Shown: one piece after another, positions 31,057-61,537 of the stretch
How positions within the stretch are numbered: position 1 is the first letter of the stretch
How the letters are laid out: each line of letters starts with the position of its first letter
Made by a program: the position numbers and the translations under genes
The notes under the pieces: model-generated
Database searches by the model: none
Seen by the model: the letters and a program-made list of their open reading frames with translations, nothing else
What the model was told of the DNA's origin: nothing
Assembly: GCA_905221605.1 (NCBI GenBank)
Contig: CAJNDS010001002.1
Coordinates: forward strand, 306,337-370,336
Source: Symbiodinium natans
Taxonomy: Eukaryota > Sar > Dinophyceae > Suessiales > Symbiodiniaceae
DNA: 64,000 nt
Direction of reading: 5' to 3'

Positions 31057-34000
31057 CTCCTTGGGATGCTTGATGCGCTCAAGGTTTTCCTTGTACTCCT
31101 CACGAGAATCACGGGTGAACAGCACGAGTGGTTCCATGAGGGCTATAAGCTCCAAGCAGAATTCTGCTACTCTTGTGGTGGTAGGGCTCCTTATCGATGC
31201 TGGACAGCGTGGGCTCCTGGTGGCCCAGGGTGCAGCCCCAGAACCCCTGTATTGAGGCTTGCCGAGAGCCCCGAAACATGAAATCCTGGAGGCTATTCTT
31301 TCAGACAGCCCCGCTTCATGATTCCGGGGGCTCCTTCTTAGGCTTAAAAAAAAGGCTCTCACAAGCACCCCCGATCCGCAAAGAGGGGGTACGGCCTGGT
31401 ACATTGTGGGGATCCAGGTTTGGGCAATCTTCTTCTGCTTGTCGCGCCTGCCATTCGCGGCTCCACATAAGAGCCACGAAAGCATCTCCAATCGCAGGCC
31501 CGACACCAAACCCCTAAACAAGCCGGCAAGGGCCAGGCATCGAGCTCAGCCTCTGTCTTGCAGTCCTTGGGCGAGTACGGGACCTGCACGCAGGGCGAGC
31601 GGAATGAGGACTCAACAACTGCAACTGGACAAGCAACATTTCGGAGTCGTGGGCTTCATGCTGAAGATGGGATTTGAAACGTGAAAAGCGGCTGAGGTCG
31701 GCTGAGCCTGAGGGCTTGGGCTGCCGAGTTGGCGGAGTCTTGGGATCTCACTCATTGGCTCTTCCTAGACAGCTCAAGCTTGCATTCAAGACCGCGGGTG
31801 GCCGCCTGCTGATCCTGGCTGCCCTGCTGCTGGAACTTCTGCCACTCACTCATCCAGTCCTGGCCGCCCCGTAAGCTCAGGTTTCCAACACCAAGTGGAG
31901 AAGACCCGGTCCTTCTTGGTGTACTGGTGGGAGATACCCATGTACTTGGAATAATCCTGGGCCAACGGGGCGCTGGCTGCTGCACTTTTCGCGTCCACAC
32001 ATGGCCTTTTTGGCGCTTTGTTGTGAACTGATTGTTGCGCATCTATGGCTTACCATTCAAACAAGCAGCCGGGACATTTGCAACGCGTGTCGATGCCAAC
32101 TCGAGCTTATCCAGTACGGATGCAAGTGTCCAGGGCTTTTGTAGTCATGCTTTGGCCCTCAGAATCCTCGAGCCCGAACCTGGAGCTTGAACGAACTACA
32201 ACACTTGTTTGAGCAAACTGGAGAGCATGGCCATGCCCAAAGGCCTTCAGGCTCCGGATTGTGAGTTACGGCTACATGCCCTCTCCCATGTAGCGGACGT
32301 CATGTAAGACGTCGTGGAGTGTACCGCACAGTACATGAAATCAGACAGCCCCACATTTTGGAAGGGTTTCTGTTGCCAGGTTGCTTTAGGGGTCAGCGAA
32401 AGTATAGGCACGCAGAAAGTCACCACATGTTTTGCATGCGCATGCAGCGCACCAACCCTTTAAGTGCTCCGAAAACATAGTGTCGGTGAGGCCCTGGGCC
32501 ATCCCATTCGAACAGCTTGTAATCTGTGACATACAAGAATGTCTGGTGGCGACTGTCCTGTACGATTCAAGGGCTGTGGATACCTATAGCCGCCGTGTGG
32601 GAAAGAATGCATAACTAAAGCAAAGATGGGGGGAGGCATAAGCTTGAAACCGCAGGCTCTACGTTTGGCGGGTATTCTAAGTTATGCAGTCTATGCCATC
32701 GCCTGTGTTGCGGTGTTGGGTGCAAGCACAGCTTTCATTGACAACCATTGGTTGGGTACTCCGTGTTCCAAGGCATTCAAGGCATTCATGCCTGGGACTA
32801 ACATAATCACCTCTTACACGCCAGCTACCAGGACACCACTCCACCAATACAGCAAAAAGCATAGCATCACATAGCTGAAGCGGGGGGAGGCCACAGTGTT
32901 GCAGGAAGCAAGCTGCCATGCTCAGGCCACTGCCATGGCTGCTGCCAAGCGGCCATGTATTGACGGAAGTCGGACGTGACGCCTTGCAGACCACCTGGCA
33001 GGAGAGCCCTACAGAGAGGCAAATAACGTGGCATATGCTGGCACACCATAACACAACCAAAAAAATGCGCGATTCTGCACTCGCTCTTTGCAAGGCTGGC
33101 CCTGCTGGGCCGACCTTCATTGCACAGCCCTCGCCCTGAACCGAGAAAAAAACCCAGGATGCCGCCTTTGGGGCCGCCATCTGTAGTGCCAGCTGGGACC
33201 TGAGGGCTTCGGATGCCCAGCTATGGTCTTCAAAGATACCATCCGGATTGCCGCAACATTTGGGTTTAGGGCTTAGGGTTTAGGGCTTGGGATTTAAGAG
33301 TTAGAGTTTCGGGCTTAGGGGTTAGGACTTCTTTGGGCGGGGGGGGGGGGGGGGGGGAGGGGGGGGCTTAAGGCGGCGTTCGCGGGCTTTGGAGGCTCCG
33401 AGGGGCGAATCCGCCCCCAAAGTTTCCGCCGCCCAACTTGGAGAGGCCTCGGCTCACTGGAGCTCTTAGAAGCAGAGATCCAAGGCAGTAGGGTCTCCCC
33501 GTCTCCCGAAACCACTCAAGGTGCACAAGGCTGTGCAGAAAGAGAGGCAAGGAAACCCGTACACCGGCGATGAAGCACAAAACGATGTAGCACAACACGA
33601 TGGGAATGTAACACATGGTGTACAGCTGGCATGGAAGGCAGATGCATGTCCCGAGAACCTACTAGACTCATTCAACCACAGTAAATTCCAAGAAACCCCA
33701 ACCCTCCCCAAACGCGTAGACAAGGTTGCGCGGAGATTCAGAGCCCCACTAACTACCCGCCCACGGCGAGGCTTCGTGGCAACCTAAACAACTTCAGAGA
33801 CAACAACGCAAGGGGCTCAAGGACGTTTCAACCTTTCAATTTTGTGGTCTTCTCAGTTTACTATGCAGTTTAAACCTCTAAGTTTGGGGTTTTCTCAGTT
33901 TTGCTATGGAGAATCTTATGTGATCCTTTTAGTGCCGTCCAAGAGGCCCGAGTCCGAACCGCTGTCAAGGTCTCCAGCATCGTCGGCCCCTGGTCATGGC

Positions 34001-34743
34001 GCTTCGGCCAATGCAGGGCTCACAAGCATGGTTTAGGGTTTAGGGTTTAGGGTTTGGGGTTTGGGGTTTGGGGTTTGGGGTTTGGGGCTTACGGTTTAGG
34101 CTTTTGGGTTTCGTTTAGGGTTCAGGGTTTAGGGTTTAGAGCAAAAACCTAAAGGCCTAATGGGAGGGCTTGGGGTGTAGCTGGTTTGTAGGGCTCTCTG
34201 GCTTTTCAGGTTTTAATGCCCTTTACACGGTGTTGTACCACCCCCCCTTGGGATTGCGCGAGGATCCGGGCTCCGAGCCGGAGGCTCCCTGGTCCAAGGC
34301 ATCGAATTGGACGCCGCCTCTGGGAGTTCTGGAGGGGGATAGGCCCCCCCTAAACTATGGGCACAAGGCTGCTCTCGACTGAAGTGATGCTGCAGAGATG
34401 CTGGCTTTAGAGTGGTCTCCTAGATCAACCTGAGCCCCAGGCTGAAGTACTTGTTGTAGTCACCCGGGCCAGCACCAGCACCTCAACAAGCGGAGGCCTA
34501 CTGTCGGTGCGTTAAGGGCCTCACAATTCCGAGCGGCTTTGGCGAGTGTACGAAAGGTACTTCTCGAAGTCAAGGAAGTCCTCCCCCCAACTAAAATGGT
34601 GTGCAGTCTCAGGATGCGAAATTCCAAGATACCGCTTTGGCTTGCAGGCGGCCTTGAAGTTGTGAGCCTGATCTGCTTGGTGGTGCACACCCTTGCCGAG
34701 GTAGCTCTTGAAATCCATGTACTGCTCGTAATCCGCCAGGAAC
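31057..34743 (-). CDS. Multi-exon YM-module gene, locus B (partial model)
   Basis: I find seven small exons on the minus strand, 5' to 3': 34743-34697 (FLADYEQYMDFKSYLG), 34580-34538 (DFLDFEKYLSYTRQ), 31956-31906 (DYSKYMGISHQYTKK), 31859-31806 (DWMSEWQKFQQQ), 31583-31534 (VPYSPKDCKTEAELDAW), 31434-31396 (KKIAQTWIPTMYQ) and 31098-31057 (EYKENLERIKHPKE). Each follows an AG acceptor, usually AG|G, and most end at a GC or GT donor. The last four to five correspond in order to exons of locus A near 50.2-48.8 kb, so the loci are probably paralogous. No known domain is recognised; the modules are rich in Tyr, Met, Gln and charged residues. Start, stop and intermediate exons are unknown, and exon phases are not all reconciled. 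Confidence 0.5.
31534..31583 (-). CDS. Locus B exon with VPYSxxDCKT module
   Basis: Follows CGTGCAG|G and ends at a GC donor after GATGCCTG. It reads VPYSPKDCKTEAELDAW, closely matching the locus A exon at 49739-49801 (VPYSASDCKTPEELEAW). Confidence 0.6.
31906..31956 (-). CDS. Locus B exon DYSKYMGISHQYTKKDR
   Basis: 51 nt between GGCCCAG and a GT donor. Confidence 0.55.
33245..33367. repeat. Degenerate TTTAGGG tract followed by poly-G
   Basis: GGGTTTAGGGCTTAGGGTTT and variants, then about 30 nearly uninterrupted G residues. Confidence 0.85.
34029..34138. repeat. Interstitial telomere-like tract, TTTAGGG drifting to TTTGGGG
   Basis: Perfect TTTAGGG units give way to five consecutive TTTGGGG units and then degenerate copies. 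Confidence 0.9.
34697..34743 (-). CDS. Locus B exon FLADYEQYMDFKSYLG
   Basis: Follows CCGAG|G and ends at a GC donor. Typical YMDF module. Confidence 0.55.
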
Positions 34744-35559
34744 CTCGGAAGAGCAGCTGCCAGCAAGTAGTCAGGTGCCAAGGCCCCCAATGGATCCCCA
34801 ACGCAGTTTGTGAAGGTAAGGATGAAGCAGCACAGCTGCCACCAGCCGGGTGCAGAGAATGCCGTTGCGTTTTGTCAGTTCTTTTGCATCTCAAGCGGCA
34901 AGCATGGGCAAGCCTTTGCTTTGCCACAGCTACATCTATGCACTGTGCAGAGGTGCCCTCCGCAACAGGCTCGGGACATCTGGGACATTCTGGGACGTTC
35001 GCCTGCAAGCTGCCTTGCGGACGCGCCCTCAGAGAACATCTCGCCTCTGCCTAGTGTACTACTCCTGTCTGCTCTTTCGTGGTCCCATCGTGGTACACGA
35101 GGCGCTCCCGAGCCTGTTTCTTCTCCGAACAAAGGGGGGGGAAGCTCTCTTGACCGAACGTCTTTGAGCGACCCCTGTACAGCAGAGTAAGTATGTTCGG
35201 TTAGGCTCCTAATCGGTGTCTACACTCTGTAATGCTATGCAGCATTAGCCCGAGAGAGCAAGCCTAACCAAAAGCAGCATTTGCGAAGCTTGACATCCAA
35301 GGAAAGTCGCGCTCACTCTAAAACAGTACTTTGTAGGGAACGAAGGGATGGAGATATTATTCTTGGGGCTTTGGGGCAATCGAGCAGGACAAGCCTGCCT
35401 CTAAGTTGGAACTGCCACCGCTCAGTCTCAGAACATGGTCTGCTTCCGCTTGGCAAAGTACTCCTGAAGCTGTGGCAGGGCATCCACGGCCAGCCTCAGC
35501 AGAGCACGGCCTTTTAAAACTCGAACCCACAGACAAGCAAGGGCGGCCCACAGCATTCA

Positions 35560-35875
35560 CGGAACCCCACCCCCCCCCCCCCCGCCCCCTCCCCCTCCCC
35601 CTCCCCCCTTCTGTGGTTTATGATGGCTTATGGGCTTCCCCTTCCCCAGCCCCCCCCCCCCCGGTGTGGTTCATGGTCTGTGGTTCATGGGGTTCATGGT
35701 GGGTGTAGGGCTTGGTTTAGGGTTCCCCCCTCTTTCTTGTGTTTCTTGGTGGGTTTACGGTTCAGGGTTAAGGCGGTTAAGGTTTCAGGGTTTCCCCTCT
35801 TCCCTTCTGTGGTGCATGGTGGGTTTAGGTTTAGGTTTAGGGCTCTGCCGTCAGGGTTGCGGGTAGGTTAAGGGT
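35560..35875. repeat. C-rich tract and imperfect TGTGGTTCATGG / GGGTTTAGG repeats
   Basis: A long C/CCCCT tract is followed by three or four loose copies of a CTTCTGTGGT...GGTTTA phrase. Confidence 0.7.
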
Positions 35876-36023
35876 TTCACGCTCCTCCCCTGTGGTTCGC
35901 GGTGGCTTCAGGGGCAACGGTCAGGGCTTGGGGGATACCATGGAGGAGGGGGGGGTCTCGAGAACCGCGCTTACAGAGGACTTTGGGACTTGGCTGAGGG
36001 ACTAGCCGGCGCAGGCCCAAATT

Positions 36024-38210
36024 TCACAACAATGGAGCTTTGATTCTTTGCACCCCCGATGTACCGGCAAAGGCGTCAAAGGTCGGTCCGACACTCTCGC
36101 AAGATTGCAGCCCGGCAACAGGGCTGCCTTCATCCTGGGCGAGTCCTGACGGCAGGCTTGTGAAGCTTGCGAAGATGTAATAGGGCTTCCTATTTCGTTG
36201 GCTGTCTGAAGGGCTCATTGCAAAGTGATCCCCAACATGAAGCAGCTTCAAAGATATTTCGGGCATTCCCCAACAGAAGGGCACCCCCCAACTGCAAGAT
36301 AGCCCCTTGAGCCCCCCCTAACTTGCGAAACTTGCGAACATGTCTGAGGGAGGCTCCTGGAAGGAGGCCTTTGCGCCCTCCGTGTTGTCGAAGAAGCCGC
36401 TGGGAGCCAGGAGCAGCCTAAGAAATTCAAGAACCTTAAGGGCTTGGGGTGGAGAAGCTCGTGGGAGTTGCTTCGTTCCCAAAAACAGGAGGAGCCAACA
36501 ACTTGTAACAAAATCCGGACTGGGAGAAGCAAGATCTTCCTTGGCTGGGGCCGAACCTTGTGTCAAGTGCGGAACAAGACTTCGGGGTGGACCTTGAGCG
36601 CCGATTTGGGCGTGGCTGTCGGATCGTCGCTGTGAGCAGTCTGCTTGGATGTGCTGTGGCTGTCGTCTCTGGTGTTCACGGCTGCTTGACTCTGCCCTGG
36701 GTTTCCGGCTCATAACTTAATAACTTCACAGTATCCCTAACCCCTCACAAACCCTCATAAACCCTCATAAACCACCTTTCAAGGGCTTCGACGGCCCAGC
36801 AGCCCGTACCATTGGATGTCGGCTAGCGACAGCTTGCCTGGAGAGTTCGAGGTCGCTTAGAACTTCAAGCGGTTTGAATCAGCCGGAGCTCTTCGAATTT
36901 CAACCTCTTGCTGAAGTCCTCAACGAAGAACTTGCATTCACCTGCTAGTCGAAGTTTTTTCTGGGAGGGGGTCTGCAATCATTCGTTTAGATAACAGGGA
37001 CTTGACACCCAAGCTGTAACTGCAGCCGCTTCACAGCCCACTCTTTTTTGATGGCTGTTGCAGTGTTGCAGTGGCTACCCAGAGGAGTTTTTCATCGGTG
37101 CAAACCCAAAACCACCAGCCTCCGACGAGAAATGGACCTGTCCCCGGCGGCAAGGACTTCTCGGCTTTGCGCACCCACTCCTCACATCAACGGCCCCTGG
37201 TAGACCCCCGAAATTAGGGTTGATGGTTTGGGGTCCCTTCTCCTGCAGCCTTTTCTACAGCATACCTCAGGAAAGGACTGCATATTCGAGAACAGCCCAC
37301 CTTAACCCCGAACTTCTGAACCCAAAAACGTCAAACCCGGAAGGCCCAAATCCCCAAAACAGAGAAGGCCAAGGGGCCGGGAGCTCCTCCTTGAACCACT
37401 TTTCCATGGCCTGGTACGACTCACGAAGGGAGGTGGCTCACAGGCGCAATACGGGCCCCTCTTGAACACAACTCACACCCTCAAGGTCCGACGCAGGTTC
37501 AGAAAGAGGCTGAACCCAAGCATGAAGATGAGCCTGACCGATAGCGACAATCTGGAGCATAAGACTCAGCATGCAGTCGAGCCGCTGCCGCCTTCTCTTC
37601 CTCCTTGACCCCCTTGGCCTTCTGGTAGGCATCCTGTGTCACAGCCGGCCCCCTCAACGAGGTATGAAGCAAGGCTGGTAACCTGTATCACTCTTACACT
37701 GCATGGCAACGAGTATGGTGAAAGGCCAAGGCTCCTTGAGATCACGGATGGTCTCCCCCAGCTGGTCGATCTGCGCAGCCTCCACACTGGAGCCACCCAT
37801 CATGCCGAAATCCGCTGCCAGATAGCGCTCGATGGCCTTTGACTGGCCAATCTTCTTACCGTCCACCTTCAGGGGGAGAAACAGGGCAAGTTCTTCATGC
37901 TAGCACCATAGTATGGGTCCTTGGAACTGTCAGACCAGCTTTCACTCAGGCCCGCATCCACCTCCAGCAGCGGAACCTTCCCCAGGGAGATGTCGAGCTC
38001 ACCCTTGGATTTCATCTCATCGAACTCCGGACGGCTGATGGTGCTGAAGTCCCCAGGCTTTCCGAATGTCAGTGAGAGTCGGATATCCTCATAGGGTTGT
38101 TGGGCGGCCGCGAAGAGGCATCGGCAAGTCTCCGCCACACCACGGGCATCGAAGTAGACCAGTTTGTACGACTTCATCACTTTGGGTGCCGCAGCGCAGA
38201 AGCAGTCCAT
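36024..38210 (-). CDS. Glutathione S-transferase, sigma-like, eight exons
   Basis: Exons 5' to 3': 38210-37962, 37866-37735, 37633-37589, 37410-37378, 37180-37120, 36837-36804, 36417-36357, and a probable last exon ending with TGA at 36026-36024. The first seven join in frame (205 codons); with the last the protein is about 228 residues, normal for a cytosolic GST. The N-terminal thioredoxin-like domain has KLVYFDARGVAE (a Tyr as in sigma GSTs), KVPLLEV before the cis-Pro turn, and GQSKAIERYLA (glutathione-binding Gln-Ser). The helical domain includes AMEKWFKEELP, KAEKSLPPGTGPFLVGG, KLSLADIQWYGLL and FFDNTEGAKASFQ. The enzyme conjugates or reduces substrates with glutathione in the cytosol. 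Donors are a mix of GT, GC and GA. The last exon is the least certain. Confidence 0.88.
37735..37866 (-). CDS. GST exon 2 (glutathione-site motif)
   Basis: 44 codons with DGKKIGQSKAIERYLAADFG, after CTGAAG and before a GA donor. Confidence 0.85.
37962..38210 (-). CDS. GST exon 1 (thioredoxin-like half)
   Basis: 83 codons from the ATG at 38210. An internal Met at codon 12 (before KSYKLVYF) is an alternative start and would remove a Cys-rich leader. Ends CTGGAG before a GT donor. Confidence 0.85.
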
Positions 38211-39122
38211 GGCGAGCCTTTTCCTTGCCCCAAACTTTCAAAGCTGCTAACCAGGAGATGCTCCAGCATACCTCCCAATGGGTAGGGTTTCTGGCTCACT
38301 CCTGAAAAGCTTTTCAAAATTCAGCCCCGATCTTCTGAAACCCCTCCGCCCCCGCCCACACCTCCCCCGAAACCCGACACCCCAAATTCCTAAACCGAAA
38401 GCCTCAACCCTAAACCCCAACTTCCTAAACCCAACAGTCTAAATTCATCTACCCCAAACCGCTACCCGGGGGGGGGGGGGGGGGAGGAGTGGGGGGGGCA
38501 ATTTACAAGCCTGAAACCCTAAAGCCCAAAACCTCCGAACTTCAAATCCTAAACCCTGAGCCCCAAAAAGGCCTAAACCCCACACGCTAAGCCTACATAA
38601 ACTCTAATTCATAGGTTTGGTGCCCCCCCCCCCTTTTCCTACAAGTAGGTCTGGCTCGGCCCCTCCGGCGTTTGGGGGGGGGAGAGGGGGGGGGGGGGGG
38701 GGGGGGGGCAACGACCTCCATCAGCATACACAATGCTCGCATGATTGTCATTGTGGAAAAAACGAAGGATTCTTCTGTCTAATACCCTCAAAGCTCTAGA
38801 ACCTTGAACCCTGAAGTTTCAAAACCCTGAAGACCCAAAAACCTAAACCCGGAGACCGTAGCAACCCCCAGGATGCCTCTAACAACACTCTCCGCCCCCC
38901 CCCCCACCCCCCCAAATTGCCGTACACCTCACAGGCCCCTGCTTGTGGAAGTTCACAGGGGAGTGGCTCCCCTCCTGGCGTTGCATTTAAGGACCTGAGC
39001 GTTTTCTTGCCCCAACTCGCGGAGACTCTTCTTGACTTTTGATTGGGCTTTTAGGGCTTTTTCCATGCTTGGAGGTGGGGTTTGGGGATCTGAGGTTTAG
39101 GGCAGGGTTTTTTGGGCCTCAT
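38211..39122. repeat. CCCTAAA-like degenerate DNA with two poly-G tracts
   Basis: Loose CCCTAAACC words fill 38380-38600 and 38800-38860, with poly-G runs at 38467-38500 and 38676-38708. No gene. Confidence 0.75.
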
Positions 39123-59843
<20,721 letters not shown>

Positions 59844-60364
59844 CTCCGGTAAAAAAAAACTGCCCTACCCGGCCCCCAAAGAAAGCATTCGCATGGGCAT
59901 GGTATCAGTGAAACTGAACATGCGACACCAGGATTCAACCTTTCCATCATCACCCTATCCCCAGCGAGGATTCCAGCAACTCTCACTTGCCGGGCGTCCC
60001 TGAGGTCCAAGCAACGCCTTGCTCCTGAAAGAGCAGGAGAAGGCTCCCTTCTATGGGCCTCTAGATCCCCGTAGATCCCCGTAGAGCCGTAGAGGTCGGA
60101 GGCTGCTGAGGTCCAGCTCTCTTTTGGGCCGCTGAGGTCGCACGAGTCCATTGAGGCGATACCGGATACCCAAAGATCATGGTCAGTGTAGGCGAATATT
60201 CACGAAAACTACCTGGGATCTCTGGCATCGCCCCTTTGCACATGACGCACCGCGGTCGGCAAACAAAGGAAAAGCGGGTTGTTTCTGCGACCGCGGCCAA
60301 CTGTTGTTTCAGACACCTCCATAGAGATGCTCTATCGAACAGAACCTCTAGAAAAAACATCTGC

Positions 60365-60463
60365 TCAGCCCGTGAACTGCTCAACGGGACCCTTCCCAGT
60401 CTGGAGCTCGGCGACGATTTGGCCGATGATGGCAAACATGGCGATGCGGCCGTTGTTCAGCTC
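60365..60463 (-). CDS. LHC exon 5: helix 3 and stop
   Basis: 33 codons including the stop, ELNNGRIAMFAIIGQIVAEL then TGKGPVEQFTG; acceptor CCTCAG. Confidence 0.9.
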   Translation of the reverse strand, partial: ELNNGRIAMFAIIGQIVAELQTGKGPVEQFTG

Positions 60464-61537
60464 CTGAGGTCACTCAGATTGAAACAAAGCTTGACAAGCG
60501 AGAGCAGAGATGAGCAAAATGCGCTCTGCAAGCCCTCCCAGGCTCGGAGCCATGCTCCTTCGTTCGCATCTCCTTGGTGTACTGGTTCCACTTGAAGGGG
60601 TCGCCGAAGCTGCCTGGCTCCTTGACGGGTGAGTTTCTCAGCAGGAAATTGATTTGATGCATTGACAATTGATTACCCCGTGACGAACCGGGCTCCTTGA
60701 CGGGCTTCCAGGTCACTGCCTGCCAAAAGGCATTGAGAAGCACTTTGAGCACAGTCGTTCTGTCGTTCTAAAGCACATGCTTGTGCCGTCTGCGGATTGT
60801 TTCGAATCCCTGTAGACCCGAAGCTCCTCGTGGCCGGCGATCAAGAAGAAGAGGAGCGAGAAGCCTTCCAAGCCCTTGCTGGTCTGGAGAGCCGCCAGAC
60901 CGGTAGGCACGTCCTCGAAGCCGGGGATCTTGTAGAAGTGCGCATACACAGACCCCACAGCAGCCATCATGGCAAATCTCCCGTGCCTTAAAGAGGGAAA
61001 GAGCATGTCAGCATGTCAGCATGTCATGGCAAGAAGGTGCTACGAAAGGTTGCAATGCAGCGATGGCAGTGGCTGGGTTCCTTGCTTGATTTCAGCAGCT
61101 CGCAGATGCTTGAATCCCGTCGAATCTCCCGGGAAGGTCATGAGGCCACTCTTGCTGAAGCCCAGCGGGTCGAAGAACCCGAGTGGAGCGACCGCACCCG
61201 GCTGCTCCGAGGGCACCAACGGCGTCTCCGGCGCATCGAAGCGGAAGCGGCCCTGGTCGTCCGTGGTCAGGACTCCAGCACGGGCCACTCGGGCCACCCT
61301 CTTTGCACGAGAGGCGGCCACACCCGCAACGCCCACGATGCCCACGGTGCCCAGTGTCAGACCAGCAGCACTTCCAGTTGAGGACTGGCTGGGTGCCTGA
61401 GCAATCTGAGCATAGTTGCGAGGGGCCCCGTGGCTCTCAACCGCCGCGCTGGGGCCGGCAGTGAAAGCAGGCGCACCAAGCAGCACAACAGCTGCGGAAC
61501 CAGCGGCCAGGGCAGCACACTTTCGGGACTGAGCCAT
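60365..61537 (-). CDS. Light-harvesting chlorophyll a-c-binding protein (acpPC type), five exons
   Basis: Exons: 61537-61086, 60986-60809, 60719-60689, 60613-60558, 60463-60365; they join in frame to 271 residues ending at TGA 60367-60365. The leader has a signal-peptide-like hydrophobic stretch (AAGSAAVVLLG), a transit region and a second hydrophobic segment (LTLGTVGIVGVAGV) before Arg/Lys, the bipartite plan of dinoflagellate plastid proteins. The mature part has FFDPLGF, a first helix with the chlorophyll-binding EIKHGRFAMMAAVG, a middle helix (FSLLFFLIAGHEEL), KEPGSFGDP, and a third helix with ELNNGRIAMFAIIGQ. It binds chlorophyll and carotenoid in the thylakoid antenna. The ATG lies in CCCATGG. 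Introns use GC, GA, GT and GA donors in order. Confidence 0.93.
60809..60986 (-). CDS. LHC exon 2: helices 1 and 2
   Basis: Starts GCACGGGAGA after TTTAAG. Encodes HGRFAMMAAVG through EELRVYR. The GA donor is the least certain boundary. Confidence 0.85.
61086..61537 (-). CDS. LHC exon 1: plastid leader and start of helix 1
   Basis: 150 codons plus 2 nt. Contains the two hydrophobic targeting segments and HLRAAEIK; ends AA before a GC donor. A TTTTGCTGTAG acceptor-like site lies just upstream of the ATG and could accept a leader exon or a trans-spliced leader. Confidence 0.9.

Noticed and set aside
36905-36950. Possible extra GST exon (CKFFVEDFSK)
   Set aside because: It lies between exons 5 and 6, which already join in frame to give a continuous GST helix; adding it has no family support.
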